DNA of 64,000 nt from an uncultured Bacteroidales bacterium (GCA_946616535.1 CAMOJA010000007.1:1-64000); one strand, 5' to 3'; counted from the stretch's first letter, positions 7,783 to 17,630 are shown. Notes: generated from the sequence alone by a model not told the origin. Numbers and translations are program-made.

Positions 7783-9273
7783 TTAATAATTGAGGGCAAA
7801 GACGACACGTCCTGCGGAGGGCTTTCCGGTGACCATACAGGTACCCGGTTCGTTCTTATGCCCCGGCAGGTCTGCCAAAGGAATGCAACGGATGGTTGCT
7901 TTGGTCTCGTCTTTGATACGCTGCTCCGTCTCCGGGGTACCGTCCCAGTGGGCGAGCAGGAAGCCGCCTTTCTTGAGTTCCTCTTTGAACTCGTCGTAGC
8001 TATTGACCTCACGGGTGTTGGCGATGCGGAAATCGAGGGCTTTCTGCAGCAGGTTGGCCTGGATCTCTTCCAGCAGTTTTTGTATTTTTTCCGCGATTCC
8101 ATCGAGCGAAATGGTCTCTTTGGTCTGCGTATCGCGGCGTGCGATCTCGATGGTACCGTTCTCGAGGTCACGGCCACCCATAGCGAGGCGGACGGGCACA
8201 CCCTTGAGCTCGTAGTCGGCGAACTTATAACCCGGCGTATATTTCTCTTCGGTATCGACTTTGACGCGGATGCCGAGGGCCTTGAGTTGGTCGGCAATGG
8301 GGTTGAGTTTTACCATCAGTTTATCGAGGTCCTCCTGTTTCTTGAAGATCGGCACGATAACCACTTGGATCGGCGCCAAGTGCGGCGGCAGGACGAGTCC
8401 GTTATCATCGGAGTGGGTCATGATGAGCGCACCCATCAGACGGGTCGAGACACCCCAACTCGTAGCCCATACATACTCGTATTTATTCTCCTTATTGAGG
8501 AACTGTACGTCGAAGGACTTGGCGAAGTTCTGACCGAGGAAATGGGAGGTACCGGCCTGCAGGGCCTTACCGTCCTGCATCATGGCTTCAATACAATACG
8601 TATTGAGTGCTCCGGCGAAGCGCTCGTTCGGCGACTTGACACCTTTGACGACCGGAATAGCCATTATGTTCTCGGCGAAGTCGGCATAGACATCGAGCAT
8701 CTGACGTGCGTAGTCCTCGGCTTCCTCTTTGGTCGCATGAGCGGTGTGTCCCTCCTGCCAAAGGAACTCAGCCGTACGCAGGAAAAGACGCGTACGCATC
8801 TCCCAACGCATGACGTTACACCACTGGTTACAGAGGATAGGCAGGTCGCGGTAGGACGAGATCCAGTTCTTATAGGTGGACCAGATGATGGTCTCGGAAG
8901 TCGGACGGATGATGAGTTCTTCCTCGAGTTTCGCCTGCGGGTCTACGACCACGCCGCGACCGTTGGGATCGTTCATCAGACGATGGTGGGTCACCACGGC
9001 GCACTCTTTGGCGAAACCCTCTACGTGCTCCGCTTCACGGCTAAGGAACGACTTCGGGATGAGGAGCGGGAAATAGGCGTTTTTGACACCTTTCTCTTTG
9101 AACCGACGGTCGAGCTCCGCCTGAATCGTTTCCCAGATCGCATAGCCGTAGGGCTTGATGACCATACAGCCGCGGACCGCACTCTGCTCCGCCAAGTCGG
9201 CCTTCACGACTAATTCGTTATACCACTTCGAGTAATCCTCGCTTCGAGGAGTTAATTTTTGAAAATTTGCCAT
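7783..9273 (-). CDS. proS: Prolyl-tRNA synthetase
   Basis: 496 residues. Class II aminoacyl-tRNA synthetase that charges tRNA-Pro. Motif 2 region ([16 protein letters not shown]), the [25 protein letters not shown] block and the anticodon-binding domain are complete. The length and the C-terminal part (ending VVFALNY) match the shorter archaeal/eukaryotic-type ProS used by Bacteroidota, which lacks the editing domain of the E. coli type. It begins 25 bp after the DUF2147 gene and is probably co-transcribed with it. Confidence 0.95.
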   Translation of the reverse strand: MANFQKLTPRSEDYSKWYNELVVKADLAEQSAVRGCMVIKPYGYAIWETIQAELDRRFKEKGVKNAYFPLLIPKSFLSREAEHVEGFAKECAVVTHHRLMNDPNGRGVVVDPQAKLEEELIIRPTSETIIWSTYKNWISSYRDLPILCNQWCNVMRWEMRTRLFLRTAEFLWQEGHTAHATKEEAEDYARQMLDVYADFAENIMAIPVVKGVKSPNERFAGALNTYCIEAMMQDGKALQAGTSHFLGQNFAKSFDVQFLNKENKYEYVWATSWGVSTRLMGALIMTHSDDNGLVLPPHLAPIQVVIVPIFKKQEDLDKLMVKLNPIADQLKALGIRVKVDTEEKYTPGYKFADYELKGVPVRLAMGGRDLENGTIEIARRDTQTKETISLDGIAEKIQKLLEEIQANLLQKALDFRIANTREVNSYDEFKEELKKGGFLLAHWDGTPETEQRIKDETKATIRCIPLADLPGHKNEPGTCMVTGKPSAGRVVFALNY

Positions 9274-9298
9274 ATATATTGTTGCTTATTTAGCGTGT

Positions 9299-9739
9299 TT
9301 ATTCGCGAATCCAGGTCTGGTTTCGGCCGAGCAGCCCGAACTTATCAATCGAGCCGCGGAGCACCAGTTTGCCGTTCTTGGGGTAGATCTTACCGTAATA
9401 GAAATTACCGGACTCCGGGTCGAGGAGTTTACCCCCGACGAGTTGGTTGTTTTTCGCATCGTACTTCATGCCGCGGATGAAGACGAGCCCGACGAGGGGA
9501 GCGTTATGGTCGTCTCCCGGACATTTATCGCAGACGAGGTCCGCGGGGCCCATGAGCATCTTCGCGATCTTGCCGTAATACAGTCCGTCCGTACCGCGAT
9601 AGATGGACACGACGGAATAGCTGTTGCCGGTCTTATCATCGACGGTCTTCCAGTTACCGAGTATATCGCTGATTTCCGCGGAGGCGAAAAGGGCGACCGA
9701 GAGGAGGCAGACAGAAAGGATAAAACGTCTCATACGCAT
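9299..9739 (-). CDS. DUF2147 family exported protein
   Basis: 146 residues with a signal peptide. DUF2147 signature: ILGNWKTVDDKTG, YYGKIAKML near the middle, DLVCDKCPGDD, FIRGMKYD, LDPESGNFYYGKIYP. The family forms a small lipocalin-like beta-barrel, secreted, of unknown ligand. A second Met two codons downstream (9733) could be the real start. First gene of a unit with proS; promoter at 9762-9793. Confidence 0.85.
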   Translation of the reverse strand: MRMRRFILSVCLLSVALFASAEISDILGNWKTVDDKTGNSYSVVSIYRGTDGLYYGKIAKMLMGPADLVCDKCPGDDHNAPLVGLVFIRGMKYDAKNNQLVGGKLLDPESGNFYYGKIYPKNGKLVLRGSIDKFGLLGRNQTWIRE

Positions 9740-9761
9740 GCGAATGAATCAAAAACGGCTG

Positions 9762-9793
9762 CAAAAGTAGTAAAAATTTTGCATATACGCAAA
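9762..9793 (-). promoter_or_regulatory. Promoter of DUF2147-proS
   Basis: On the minus strand TTTGCGTATATGCAA begins at 9793 and TACTTTTG at 9769 (24-nt register). Confidence 0.7.
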
Positions 9794-9808
9794 TAAAACG
9801 AATTTTTA

Positions 9809-9840
9809 TTTGTTCATATCCATTTTTTTTCGTACCTTTG
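9809..9840 (+). promoter_or_regulatory. Promoter of the rSAM/lipoprotein pair
   Basis: TTTG at 9809 and TACCTTTG at 9833 (24-nt register), 35 nt before the ATG. It is divergent from and adjacent to the promoter at 9762-9793. Confidence 0.75.
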
Positions 9841-9875
9841 CGGCGGATTTGTAACTAAATCGTCCTCAAGAAGAT

Positions 9876-10199
9876 ATGAAAAAGCGCATTTTAACAACCA
9901 TGAACGTGCTCCTTGGCGCGATGAGTGTGGGTCTGGTAGGCTGTCATACGGGTAAGAACACGACGAAGGCGACGCAACGTCCGATGCTGAAGTACGGTGT
10001 GCCGACGGAGCGTGTGATCGCGATGTACGGAGTACCGGTACGTCCGGAGGACGAGTTGCAGTTGCCGTCTGATACGATTGATGCGCCGGCTGATACGACA
10101 GCTATTGATGAGCCGCAAGAGGCTCCGGATCAGAATCCGACGCCGAAGCCGGAGCAACGTCCGGTAGTGAAATACGGCATTCCCAATAACCTTCGTTAA
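9876..10199 (+). CDS. Small lipoprotein of the rSAM/lipoprotein system (putative modification target)
   Basis: 107 residues. A signal with lipobox LVGC (Cys23) precedes a short mature part of about 84 residues. It holds three copies of a [KM]YG[VI]P motif: LKYGVPTERVI, AMYGVPVRPED and VKYGIPNNLR, the last at the C terminus. The first and third are preceded by the same QRP-(M/V)-(L/V)-KYG context. A Pro/Asp/Glu-rich linker separates them. It resembles the lipoproteins that accompany a Bacteroidales radical SAM/SPASM enzyme (families I know as TIGR04133/TIGR04134), whose chemistry is unknown. The rSAM gene starts 5 bp downstream. Modification of Tyr or Gly in the motif is inference. Confidence 0.7.
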   Translation: MKKRILTTMNVLLGAMSVGLVGCHTGKNTTKATQRPMLKYGVPTERVIAMYGVPVRPEDELQLPSDTIDAPADTTAIDEPQEAPDQNPTPKPEQRPVVKYGIPNNLR

Positions 10200-10204
10200 T
10201 AAGC

Positions 10205-11278
10205 ATGAACCTGCGCTTAAAAACGGCCTTATGGCTGGAGCGGTGGCGGCGGCAGAACTTAAAGAAACTGCATCCGCTGCAGCAGTTGTTCTGGGAGTCG
10301 ACATTACGATGTAATGTCCATTGTTTGCATTGCGGGAGCGACTGTATCGCTTCGGTCGAGACGCCCGACATGCCGGCAGAAGATTTTTTGAAAGTCATCG
10401 ATGAAGAAGTGACGCCGCACGTGAACCCGCGTGAGGTGATGATCATCATATCGGGTGGTGAACCGCTGATGCGCAAGGACCTGGCTGATGTCGGTCGGGC
10501 GTTGAAAGAAAGGGGCTATCCATGGGGTATGGTGACGAACGGTCTGGCGCTGACGGAGAAGCGTTTTCGGGAGTTGCGTGAGGCGGGTCTGCGTTCGATG
10601 ACGGTTTCCTGCGACGGACTGGAGGAAGATCATATATGGATGCGTCAGCACCCTTTGGCGTTCGAAGGGGCGACGCGAGCGATCCAATTATGTGCGGCGG
10701 AGAAAGGGCTGGTATGGGATGTAGTGACCTGCGTCAACCAGCGCACGATCGGTCATATCGAAGCGATACGCGATATGCTATGGGGTCTGGGCGTACGCGA
10801 CTGGCGGGTATTCGGTATCGACCCGATGGGTAGGGCAGCCGATCAGCCGGAGTTGCTGCTGACGGACGAACAGTTCCGGTCCTTGATGGATTTTATTACG
10901 GCGGAGCGGGAAGCAGGACGCCATGTATCGTATTCGTGCGAGGGTTTCTTAGGCGACTACGAAGGCAAGGTGCGCGATTACCTCTACCAGTGTGCAGCGG
11001 GTGTGACGGTGGCTTCGATATTGATAGACGGCCATATCTCCGCCTGCACCAGTATCCGCGGCAAATACTATCAGGGGAATATCTATAAAGACTCGTTCTG
11101 GCGCGTATGGGAAGAGGAGTTCAAGCCCTACCGTGACCGGAGTTGGATGAAAAAGACGGAACCCTGTAAAGACTGCAAAGCCTTCGCGTTCTGCGAAGGC
11201 AATGGTATGCACTTAAGGCGTGAGGACGGTTCGCTGATGCTCTGTCATCTGCATCGTCTCCAAGGTGCCAACTCTTAA
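10205..11278 (+). CDS. Radical SAM/SPASM enzyme of the rSAM/lipoprotein system
   Basis: 357 residues. The Cx3Cx2C cluster motif is at C36-C40-C43 (CNVHCLHC); the SAM-binding GGEP motif lies near residue 85 (ISGGEPLMRKDL). The C-terminal SPASM-type cysteine cluster begins at about residue 262 (YQCAAGVTVAS, ISACTSIRG, CKDCKAFAFCEGNG, MLCH), as in peptide-modifying enzymes. It lies in an operon with the small YG[VI]P lipoprotein, five bases apart, which fits the Bacteroidales rSAM/lipoprotein family. The expected role is post-translational modification of the lipoprotein; the reaction is not known. It converges on smpB with a 3-bp gap. Confidence 0.85.
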   Translation: MNLRLKTALWLERWRRQNLKKLHPLQQLFWESTLRCNVHCLHCGSDCIASVETPDMPAEDFLKVIDEEVTPHVNPREVMIIISGGEPLMRKDLADVGRALKERGYPWGMVTNGLALTEKRFRELREAGLRSMTVSCDGLEEDHIWMRQHPLAFEGATRAIQLCAAEKGLVWDVVTCVNQRTIGHIEAIRDMLWGLGVRDWRVFGIDPMGRAADQPELLLTDEQFRSLMDFITAEREAGRHVSYSCEGFLGDYEGKVRDYLYQCAAGVTVASILIDGHISACTSIRGKYYQGNIYKDSFWRVWEEEFKPYRDRSWMKKTEPCKDCKAFAFCEGNGMHLRREDGSLMLCHLHRLQGANS

Positions 11279-11281
11279 CTC

Positions 11282-11746
11282 TTACCTTTTGAGGTTTTTC
11301 ATTAATTGTGCCACTTCACGTTTATCGTCCGCTTCGCGGAGCGATTGGCGTTTGTCGTAGGCATGCTTACCCTGGCAGAGGGCGATCTCCAGCTTCGCCA
11401 GGCCTTTCTCGTTGATGAAGAGCACGAGCGGTACGATGGTTTTACCGGTATCTTTGGTCGCTTTGTCGAGTTTACGGATCTCGCGTTTGGTGAGCAGCAG
11501 TTTGCGGTCGCGTTTGGCTTCGTGGTTGGCGTAACTGCCGAAGCGGTACTCGGCGATATGCATCTGCTTGACGTACATCTCGCCATGCTCTACGGCACAA
11601 TAACTATCCACCAAGGACGCTTTGCCTTCGCGGATAGATTTGATCTCGGTGCCGAATAACTGAATACCCGCCGTGAAGCGGTCCAGGATGATGTATTCAA
11701 ACTTCGCCTTCTTGTTCAGGATCCGTATGTCGCTCTTCGCTTTCAC
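11282..11746 (-). CDS. smpB: SsrA-binding protein SmpB
   Basis: 154 residues. SmpB binds tmRNA and enters the ribosome with it to rescue stalled complexes. Family motifs are clear: [51 protein letters not shown] and the C-terminal Lys/Arg tail. The start at 11746 lies 50 bp inside the 3' end of the upstream CNNM/CBS gene. The N-terminal residues ([14 protein letters not shown]) fit the family, so the overlap looks real. Confidence 0.95.
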   Translation of the reverse strand: MKAKSDIRILNKKAKFEYIILDRFTAGIQLFGTEIKSIREGKASLVDSYCAVEHGEMYVKQMHIAEYRFGSYANHEAKRDRKLLLTKREIRKLDKATKDTGKTIVPLVLFINEKGLAKLEIALCQGKHAYDKRQSLREADDKREVAQLMKNLKR

Positions 11747-12809
11747 TTGCTTCTTTTAATTTACCACTTTCCACTTTACGGTATTTCTTCTGGCGTTGTT
11801 CCCATCGTTCACGCGCATATTGCTGCATATCGATGACGGTATCGTTCTCGTCGATGATCTCGAGTCCGAAGATGGTCTCGATGATATCCTCGAGGGTGAG
11901 GATACCGACAAACATGCCGTATTCATCGATGATTTGGGCGATCTGGCTCTTCTGCTTGAGCATGGAGTCGAAAATGACGCCGAGGGTGAGGTCCTGGTCG
12001 AAAGCCGGCAGGGAACGCTTGATACCGCCGAGGGTCTTGCGGAAATGATCTTCTGTCAGTTCCTCGAGTGCATCGTTTCGCAGCACATAGCCGGTGATGT
12101 ACTCGGGTGCCTCGGGTTTATAGAGCGGAATACGCGAGAAATGGTCGTATTCATCGTTGTCGTAGTAAGCGCGGAGGGTCATGTTCTCCGGTGCGGTCTT
12201 GGCTACTACACGCGGCGTCATCACATCATAGGCATGGATGGAGTCGAGACGCATGAGGTTAGAGAAGATCTTATTCTCGTCCTCGTCGACGACACCTTCT
12301 TCTTCACCCACATTGACCATCGCCAGCACTTCTTCGCGGCTGACGGAGGGGTCGTCTTCGTTATTAGGAAAGGCCTTGGTGATCAATTCCACCAGTATCA
12401 CGAACGGATATAATATAAAGATGAGCGCGCGTATGATGCGCGCGGAAGGACCCATGAGTTGGCGCCAATAGGTAGTACCGATGACCTTGGGGATGATCTC
12501 CGAGAAGACGAGGATGAGGAGGGTGGTGATGGCCGAAACGATCCCGACCCACATACCGCCGAACTGGGCAGCCTGGGCACCCACGCCGGCTGCACCCACC
12601 GTATTCGCGATGGTGTTGAGCGAGAGGATAGCGGCTAAAGGACGACCGGTGTCCTCCTTATACTGGCTCATGAGCTTCGCGGGCGCATAGCCTTCCTCTT
12701 CGCGGAGATTAATATAACTGAGCGAGGTGGACATCAGTACCGACTCCAGAATGGAGCAGAGGAAACTGATGCTCATCGCGCCGAATAAAAACAAAAGCAG
12801 TAGTCCCAT
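11697..12809 (-). CDS. CNNM/CBS-domain membrane protein (GldE/HlyC-CorC family)
   Basis: 370 residues. N-terminal DUF21/CNNM membrane domain with three or four transmembrane helices (about 1-150), then two CBS domains (about 190-315, VMTPRVV and [20 protein letters not shown]). The C-terminal CorC/HlyC domain present in longer relatives is missing. Members are linked to Mg2+/Co2+ transport; in flavobacteria a related gene is gldE. The protein ends in a charged tail that contains a heptamer repeat array (KVESGKLK, 11759-11779), and its 3' end overlaps smpB by 50 bp. It follows metG by 13 bp on the same strand. Confidence 0.85.
   Translation of the reverse strand: MGLLLLFLFGAMSISFLCSILESVLMSTSLSYINLREEEGYAPAKLMSQYKEDTGRPLAAILSLNTIANTVGAAGVGAQAAQFGGMWVGIVSAITTLLILVFSEIIPKVIGTTYWRQLMGPSARIIRALIFILYPFVILVELITKAFPNNEDDPSVSREEVLAMVNVGEEEGVVDEDENKIFSNLMRLDSIHAYDVMTPRVVAKTAPENMTLRAYYDNDEYDHFSRIPLYKPEAPEYITGYVLRNDALEELTEDHFRKTLGGIKRSLPAFDQDLTLGVIFDSMLKQKSQIAQIIDEYGMFVGILTLEDIIETIFGLEIIDENDTVIDMQQYARERWEQRQKKYRKVESGKLKEASESEERHTDPEQEGEV
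11759..11779. repeat. Heptamer array, 3 units, inside the CNNM/CBS gene
   Basis: ATTTACC-ACTTTCC-ACTTTAC, period 7, in frame in the C-terminal tail. Confidence 0.5.
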
Positions 12810-12822
12810 ATAGTCCTTTCTT

Positions 12823-14925
12823 TTATCCTACTTGGCATCCGTTCTTCACGGGTGCAGAGACGGTAGTGACGACCAGTTTGCCGTCGGCATCTACCGCGGA
12901 GAGAATCATACCCTGACTCTCGATACCCATCATCTTACGCGGCGGGAAATTGGCGATGAACAGCACCTGTTTGCCTACCAGTACGGACGGGTCCGGATAA
13001 GACTGCGCAATACCCGATAAAATCGTACGTCCGCCCATGCCATCGTCCAACTTGAACTGCAGCAGACGCTCCGATTTCTTGACGGGCGTACACTCCAGGA
13101 CGGTAGCGACACGGATGTCATTTTTCTCGAATTCATCGAAAGAATTCGGCTCTTTGACCGGTTCGGGTCGCCAGTTCTTGAGTGCCTCGGCTTGTGCTGC
13201 GGCTTCGTTCTCGGCCTTGATGCGGGCGAGCTTGTCGAGTTGCGCCTGAATAGCACTGTCTTCGATCTTCTCAAAGAGCAGGCTGACTTCGCCGAGTGTA
13301 TCGTTTGCTTTCAGCATATCGATGCGGCCGAGATCTTCCCAGGAAGGGGAAACCCCACCCGACCTCCCCTCAAGGGAGGAGGAAAGACCAAGCATGGTCT
13401 TTAGTTTCTCGGACGAGAAGGGCAGGAACGGCTCGAAAGCAATCGCGAGGTTAGCGGCGATCTGCAGCGCGAGATGGAGCACGGTAGCCGTGCGAGCCAT
13501 ATCCGTCTTGGCGAGTTTCCAAGGCTCGGTATCGGCGAGGTATTTATTACCGATGCGGGCGAGGTTCATCGCCTCTTTCTGCGCCTCGCGGAAACGGAAG
13601 ACATCGAGTAAACTCTCGATTTGTGATTTGTAATTTGTGATTTGTGATATGACTTCTTTGTCGTAGTCGGTGAGTTCGCCGCATGCGGGGATACGTCCTT
13701 CGAAATACTTGGAGGTGAGCACGAGGGCACGGTTGACGAAGTTGCCGTAGATAGCCACGAGTTCGTTGTTGTTACGCGCCTGGAAGTCCGCCCAAGTGAA
13801 GTCGTTATCCTTGGTCTCCGGTGCATTGGCGGTAAGCACATAGCGCAGCACGTCCTGTTTGCCGGGGAAATCATCGAGGTATTCGTTGAGCCAAACCGCC
13901 CAGTTGCGGGAAGTAGAGATCTTATCGCCCTCGAGGTTGAGGAACTCATTCGCCGGCACGTTATCGGGCAGGTTATAACCCTGCGCCTTGAGCATAACGG
14001 GGAAGACGATGCAATGGAAAACGATGTTATCTTTTCCGATGAAATGGATCATTCGGGTGTCTTCCTGCTTCCACCATTTCTCCCAGTTGCCGAATTTATC
14101 GGGCTCGTTTTGGCAGAGCTCTTTTGTATTGGAGATGTAGCCGATGGGGGCATCAAACCATACGTAGAGCACTTTGCCCTCAGCACCCTCTACGGGCACG
14201 GGGATACCCCAGTCGAGGTCACGGGTGACGGCACGGGGTTTGAGTCCGCTATCGAGCCAACTCTTACACTGGCCATAGACGTTGGAACGCCATTCCTTAT
14301 GGTTATTGAGGATCCAGTCCTCGAGCCAGGTCTGGTACTGATCGAGCGGGAGATACCAGTGTTTGGTCTCCTTCTTGGTGAGGGCATTGCCGGTCTCGGC
14401 ATTATAGGGGTTGATCAGTTCATCGGGCGAGAGGGTAGCGCCGCATTTCTCGCACTGGTCGCCATAGGCGCCCAGCGAATGGCAGCGCGGACACTCCCCG
14501 CGGATATTGCGGTCGGTCAGGAAATGACCCGTCTCGGGATCATAGAACTGCTCGGAGGTCTCTTCAATAAACTGGCCGGCATCATACATCTTGCGGAAAT
14601 AGTCGGCCGCAAACTGATGATGGATCGCCGAGGTAGTACGGGAATAGATATCGAAGGAGATACCGAATTGCTCAAAGGAGCGTTTGATAAGCGAGTGATA
14701 GCGGTCCACCACCTCTTGGGTCGTGATTCCTTCTTTGCGTGCGCGTATGGTAACGGGCACACCGTGCTCATCGCTACCGCAGACAAACATCGTCTCCTTG
14801 CCTTTGAGGCGCAGATAGCGCGCGTAGATATCCGCCGGAACATAGACGCCGGCAAGGTGTCCGATATGGACCGGACCATTCGCATAAGGCAGGGCTGCTG
14901 TGATTAAAGTGCGATTATATGCCAT
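12823..14925 (-). CDS. metG: Methionyl-tRNA synthetase
   Basis: 700 residues. Class I synthetase: HIGH box ([14 protein letters not shown], about 14-27), zinc knuckle ([17 protein letters not shown], about 144-160), KMSKS-type loop as KISTS (about 336-340), anticodon domain, and a C-terminal tRNA-binding OB fold (about 590-700, [19 protein letters not shown]). Two repeat elements sit in frame in the anticodon domain: a heptamer array ([11 protein letters not shown], 13621-13648) and a hairpin element ([13 protein letters not shown], 13345-13385). Both fall in linker positions, and the catalytic motifs are intact. Confidence 0.95.
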   Translation of the reverse strand: MAYNRTLITAALPYANGPVHIGHLAGVYVPADIYARYLRLKGKETMFVCGSDEHGVPVTIRARKEGITTQEVVDRYHSLIKRSFEQFGISFDIYSRTTSAIHHQFAADYFRKMYDAGQFIEETSEQFYDPETGHFLTDRNIRGECPRCHSLGAYGDQCEKCGATLSPDELINPYNAETGNALTKKETKHWYLPLDQYQTWLEDWILNNHKEWRSNVYGQCKSWLDSGLKPRAVTRDLDWGIPVPVEGAEGKVLYVWFDAPIGYISNTKELCQNEPDKFGNWEKWWKQEDTRMIHFIGKDNIVFHCIVFPVMLKAQGYNLPDNVPANEFLNLEGDKISTSRNWAVWLNEYLDDFPGKQDVLRYVLTANAPETKDNDFTWADFQARNNNELVAIYGNFVNRALVLTSKYFEGRIPACGELTDYDKEVISQITNYKSQIESLLDVFRFREAQKEAMNLARIGNKYLADTEPWKLAKTDMARTATVLHLALQIAANLAIAFEPFLPFSSEKLKTMLGLSSSLEGRSGGVSPSWEDLGRIDMLKANDTLGEVSLLFEKIEDSAIQAQLDKLARIKAENEAAAQAEALKNWRPEPVKEPNSFDEFEKNDIRVATVLECTPVKKSERLLQFKLDDGMGGRTILSGIAQSYPDPSVLVGKQVLFIANFPPRKMMGIESQGMILSAVDADGKLVVTTVSAPVKNGCQVG
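13345..13385 (-). repeat. In-frame palindromic element, copy 2 (in metG)
   Basis: Stem CCTCCC-CTCAA-GGGAGG with C-rich flank; the coding strand reads SLEGRSGGV. Same frame and orientation as the copy at 7674-7710. Confidence 0.75.
13621..13648. repeat. Heptamer array, 4 units, inside metG
   Basis: TTGTGAT-TTGTAAT-TTGTGAT-TTGTGAT, period 7, in frame. Confidence 0.75.
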
Positions 14926-14971
14926 ATTTTTGTGTAAATTTTTACTAAAAAGTTGTTTTTTTCAAAAAATG

Positions 14972-15003
14972 TTTGTGTATATCAATTATTTTTACTACTT
15001 TTG
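14972..15003 (+). promoter_or_regulatory. Promoter of the 15078 outer-membrane protein gene
   Basis: TTTG at 14972 and TACTTTTG at 14996 (24-nt register), followed by a leader of about 70 nt. Confidence 0.65.
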
Positions 15004-15077
15004 CGGTCGCAAAAGACCTCTGCAGCAGCAGTAGACAAACTGAAATCGGCTGCAAAGGTACTACAAAAAATCCAAAT

Positions 15078-16112
15078 ATGCAAATTAAAACGTTGAAAAA
15101 TCGCCAAACATATTTCGTTTTGCTACTTGCATTGCTCATTAGCGGGGCGATGCAGGCGAAGGTAAGCAATTATATCGGCGCTTCGGCTCAGATAGCGGAC
15201 TGGACGTTGATGCCCGCCCAGAGTCAATACGGCTCCAGTTTCGGTCCCGTAGGCGGCGTGGGTTTTGTGTATGAGATGCAGGCGGGTAAGAAATACAGTT
15301 CTACCCAGTTTCTCTTCGACCTGGGCGTAGGTGCGTGGGGCGGTATGACGGCTTTCTCGCAGGGAAGCAACAAAGTAGTAACGTTGGATGGTCAGCGTGA
15401 CCTGCAGGGGGATCCGTTCAGTTATGTCTACGAGATCAAGAACCGCAACGATTACTACACGAATATCGCGGTGCAGGTGCCGGTGCTGTTGGGATTTCAG
15501 CACAAGGCGTTTTATATGCTGGTTGGTATGAAATTCGATGCGAGTGTGTTCACTCGTGCGCATACCAAAGCGACCCTTACTACCTACGGTAACTATCCCG
15601 ATTTCGGTATCATCGGTCAGTCGCCCGAACTGCCTCAATATCAGTTCTTTGCGAATGAGAAGAAGCATAATAATGCCCCTGCCAGTCTGAAGCTCAATAT
15701 GGCGCTGAGTTTGGAAATGGGTGGTCGAGTAGGTGTGCTGACGAGTGATGTAGGGTATGATGTACCGAAGCGCAAGGTGGAGTACCGCTTTGCCGGATTC
15801 ATCGACTACGGTCTGACGGACGTGCATACGCCGCGTACTCTGGATGCGCTCGTGACGCCGACGGTCTACAACACCAATCCCGAGTCCGCGGACTATGTGT
15901 ACAACACCCGCACGATGATCGATGGGGTGGAATTGAACGACCTGATGTCCACGAAGAACTTCGCTTCGAAGGTCAATAACCTGATGATCGGTGTGAAGTT
16001 TACGATTCTCTTCCAGTTGCCGGAGACAGGGCGATGCCTGCTCTGCTATGACGCCTACAAGAGTTTAGTCCGTCCCCGCGGGGGCCGAAGTGGAATGAAG
16101 TACGAGGAATAA
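15078..16112 (+). CDS. Exported, probably outer-membrane beta-barrel protein
   Basis: 344 residues from the ATG at 15078, chosen because it follows the promoter and begins a signal peptide (YFVLLLALLISGAMQA). The mature part is rich in alternating aromatic/Gly strands (FGPVGGVGFVYEMQAG, FLFDLGVGAWGGM, VQVPVLLGFQHKAFYMLVG). This fits an outer-membrane barrel of the PorT-like type. Function unknown. Its 3' end overlaps the convergent cdaA gene by 48 bp, so the last residues (RPRGGRSGMKYEE) may be a recent extension through an ancestral stop. Confidence 0.7.
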   Translation: MQIKTLKNRQTYFVLLLALLISGAMQAKVSNYIGASAQIADWTLMPAQSQYGSSFGPVGGVGFVYEMQAGKKYSSTQFLFDLGVGAWGGMTAFSQGSNKVVTLDGQRDLQGDPFSYVYEIKNRNDYYTNIAVQVPVLLGFQHKAFYMLVGMKFDASVFTRAHTKATLTTYGNYPDFGIIGQSPELPQYQFFANEKKHNNAPASLKLNMALSLEMGGRVGVLTSDVGYDVPKRKVEYRFAGFIDYGLTDVHTPRTLDALVTPTVYNTNPESADYVYNTRTMIDGVELNDLMSTKNFASKVNNLMIGVKFTILFQLPETGRCLLCYDAYKSLVRPRGGRSGMKYEE

Positions 16113-16847
16113 ATCGTCGCTTGTCACTTCGCGAATAGTGCCATTCTCGGCTACCGAGATATGACCGGTCTCTTCCGATACTACGATACACGTAGCATCG
16201 GATTTTTCTGTTAATCCCAAGGCCGCGCGGTGACGGAGACCGTAATGCTGCGGAATAGACTGGTTATGACTGACGGGCAGGATGCACGCAGCGGCTACCA
16301 GTTTACCCTCGCGGATGATGAGCGCACCGTCATGGAGCGGGGTGTTCTTAAAGAAGATATTCTCGATCAGACGCGCCGAGACGGTCGCATCCAGTCGTTC
16401 GCCGGTCTCGATGATATCCTTGAGGTCATCGACTCCGGCGACAACGATGAGAGCACCCGTTTTGGTGGACGCCATATGGCGGCAAGCCTGGGTGATCTCG
16501 AGCACCTGTTGACGGGAAGCGGTCTCGTTTTCGTTTCCGCGCTTAAACAAGGCCAGTGAAGAGAAACGGGCTCCTAAGCGATTAAAGAACGAACGGATCT
16601 CTTCCTGGAAGATGACGATGAGGGCGATGGCTCCTACGGAGATGATACGGTCGAAGAGTGCGCCGGTAAGGTCCAGTTCGAAGACGAAACTGACCATAAA
16701 CCAAACTACGATGAACGCCAAGATACCCCAGAAAAGGTTCGAAGCTCCGCTCTTGCGCAGCAGGCGATACACCTCATATAAGATTGTAGCCACCAGCAGG
16801 ATGTCTATCAGATCTTTGAATCCGAATGAAACGGCCAGAAAATGCAT
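16065..16847 (-). CDS. cdaA: Diadenylate cyclase (CdaA/DacA type)
   Basis: 260 residues. Three N-terminal transmembrane helices (about 10-85) and a DAC domain (about 95-245) with the catalytic DGA (LHDGALIIREG) and RHR (YGLRHRAALG) motifs. It condenses two ATP to c-di-AMP, a second messenger tied to osmotic and cell-wall control, at the inner face of the membrane. It lies 30 bp downstream of folP, an arrangement seen in other Bacteroidota. Confidence 0.93.
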   Translation of the reverse strand: MHFLAVSFGFKDLIDILLVATILYEVYRLLRKSGASNLFWGILAFIVVWFMVSFVFELDLTGALFDRIISVGAIALIVIFQEEIRSFFNRLGARFSSLALFKRGNENETASRQQVLEITQACRHMASTKTGALIVVAGVDDLKDIIETGERLDATVSARLIENIFFKNTPLHDGALIIREGKLVAAACILPVSHNQSIPQHYGLRHRAALGLTEKSDATCIVVSEETGHISVAENGTIREVTSDDLFLVLHSTSAPAGTD

Positions 16848-16876
16848 GCTATAGTATATTCTAATTAGTTACTGTT

Positions 16877-17626
16877 CTAATTCCTACTACCCGACAGTTG
16901 TTCCCAGAGGGTGAGGGTTTGCTTTGTTTCCTTCACATCATGGGTGCGCAGGATGGTCGCACCATGCTCGAGGGCGTACAGTTGCAGCGCCTGGGTGGCG
17001 CATAGACAGGTATCCGGCGTGAGGCCCAAGGGTCGCCACAGCATGGATTTGCGGCTGACGCCCACCAAGACCGGTCGCTCGTAGGCCCGGAGTTGGTCCA
17101 GTTGCCGCATGCAGGTGTAATCCGCCTCGGTGCTACCGATGAATCCGAAACCGGGATCGAGGATGAGATCGATATCCTGCATTTGAGGCATCCGTTTCGG
17201 CAGGTCGAGTTGTCCGCATAGGGTCCATACATACGGCGCGTGATACCTTCGCACCAAATCGTACATCGCTTCGCATCCGCCCGATATATCATTGATGATC
17301 ATGGGTCCGAATTGCCGCAGGGCTTTCTCGGCTACAGCCGGACGAAAAGTATCCAAGGAGAGGGGCACCTCCGGTAGGACTTCGCGCAAAGCACGCAAAG
17401 CCGGTTCTACCCGCAGCCATTCCTCTTCTTCACTCGCAGGCGTGCTACCCGGACGGGTGGAGCACCCGCCGATATCGAGGATATCCGCTCCGTCGGCTAT
17501 CGCCTCTTTTGCCCACCGGAGGATACACTCCTTCTGCTCCTGAGCCGAAGAACTCGCCCATAAACGCGAGGATGCATAGAAACTATCCGGCGTGACGTTG
17601 CCGATGGCCATAATTTGCGTTTTCAC
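16877..17626 (-). CDS. folP: Dihydropteroate synthase
   Basis: 249 residues. TIM-barrel enzyme that joins p-aminobenzoate to the pterin pyrophosphate in folate synthesis. Motifs: MAIGNVTPDSFYASSR, ADILDIGGCSTRPGS, VPLSLDTFRP, INDISGG, LDPGFGFIGS, VGVSRKSML and LRTHDVKET. The start residue context (MKTQIMAIGNVTPDSF) is slightly shorter than usual but complete. It heads a unit with cdaA and is divergent from gldJ. Confidence 0.95.
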   Translation of the reverse strand: MKTQIMAIGNVTPDSFYASSRLWASSSAQEQKECILRWAKEAIADGADILDIGGCSTRPGSTPASEEEEWLRVEPALRALREVLPEVPLSLDTFRPAVAEKALRQFGPMIINDISGGCEAMYDLVRRYHAPYVWTLCGQLDLPKRMPQMQDIDLILDPGFGFIGSTEADYTCMRQLDQLRAYERPVLVGVSRKSMLWRPLGLTPDTCLCATQALQLYALEHGATILRTHDVKETKQTLTLWEQLSGSRN

Positions 17627-17630
17627 GCTG

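Noticed and set aside
7858..9213. 451-codon plus-strand frame opposite proS
   Set aside because: Shadow frame of a well-conserved synthetase; no signal, domain or promoter.
14014..14907. 297-codon frame opposite metG
   Set aside because: Shadow of metG codon structure; composition unlike any protein family.
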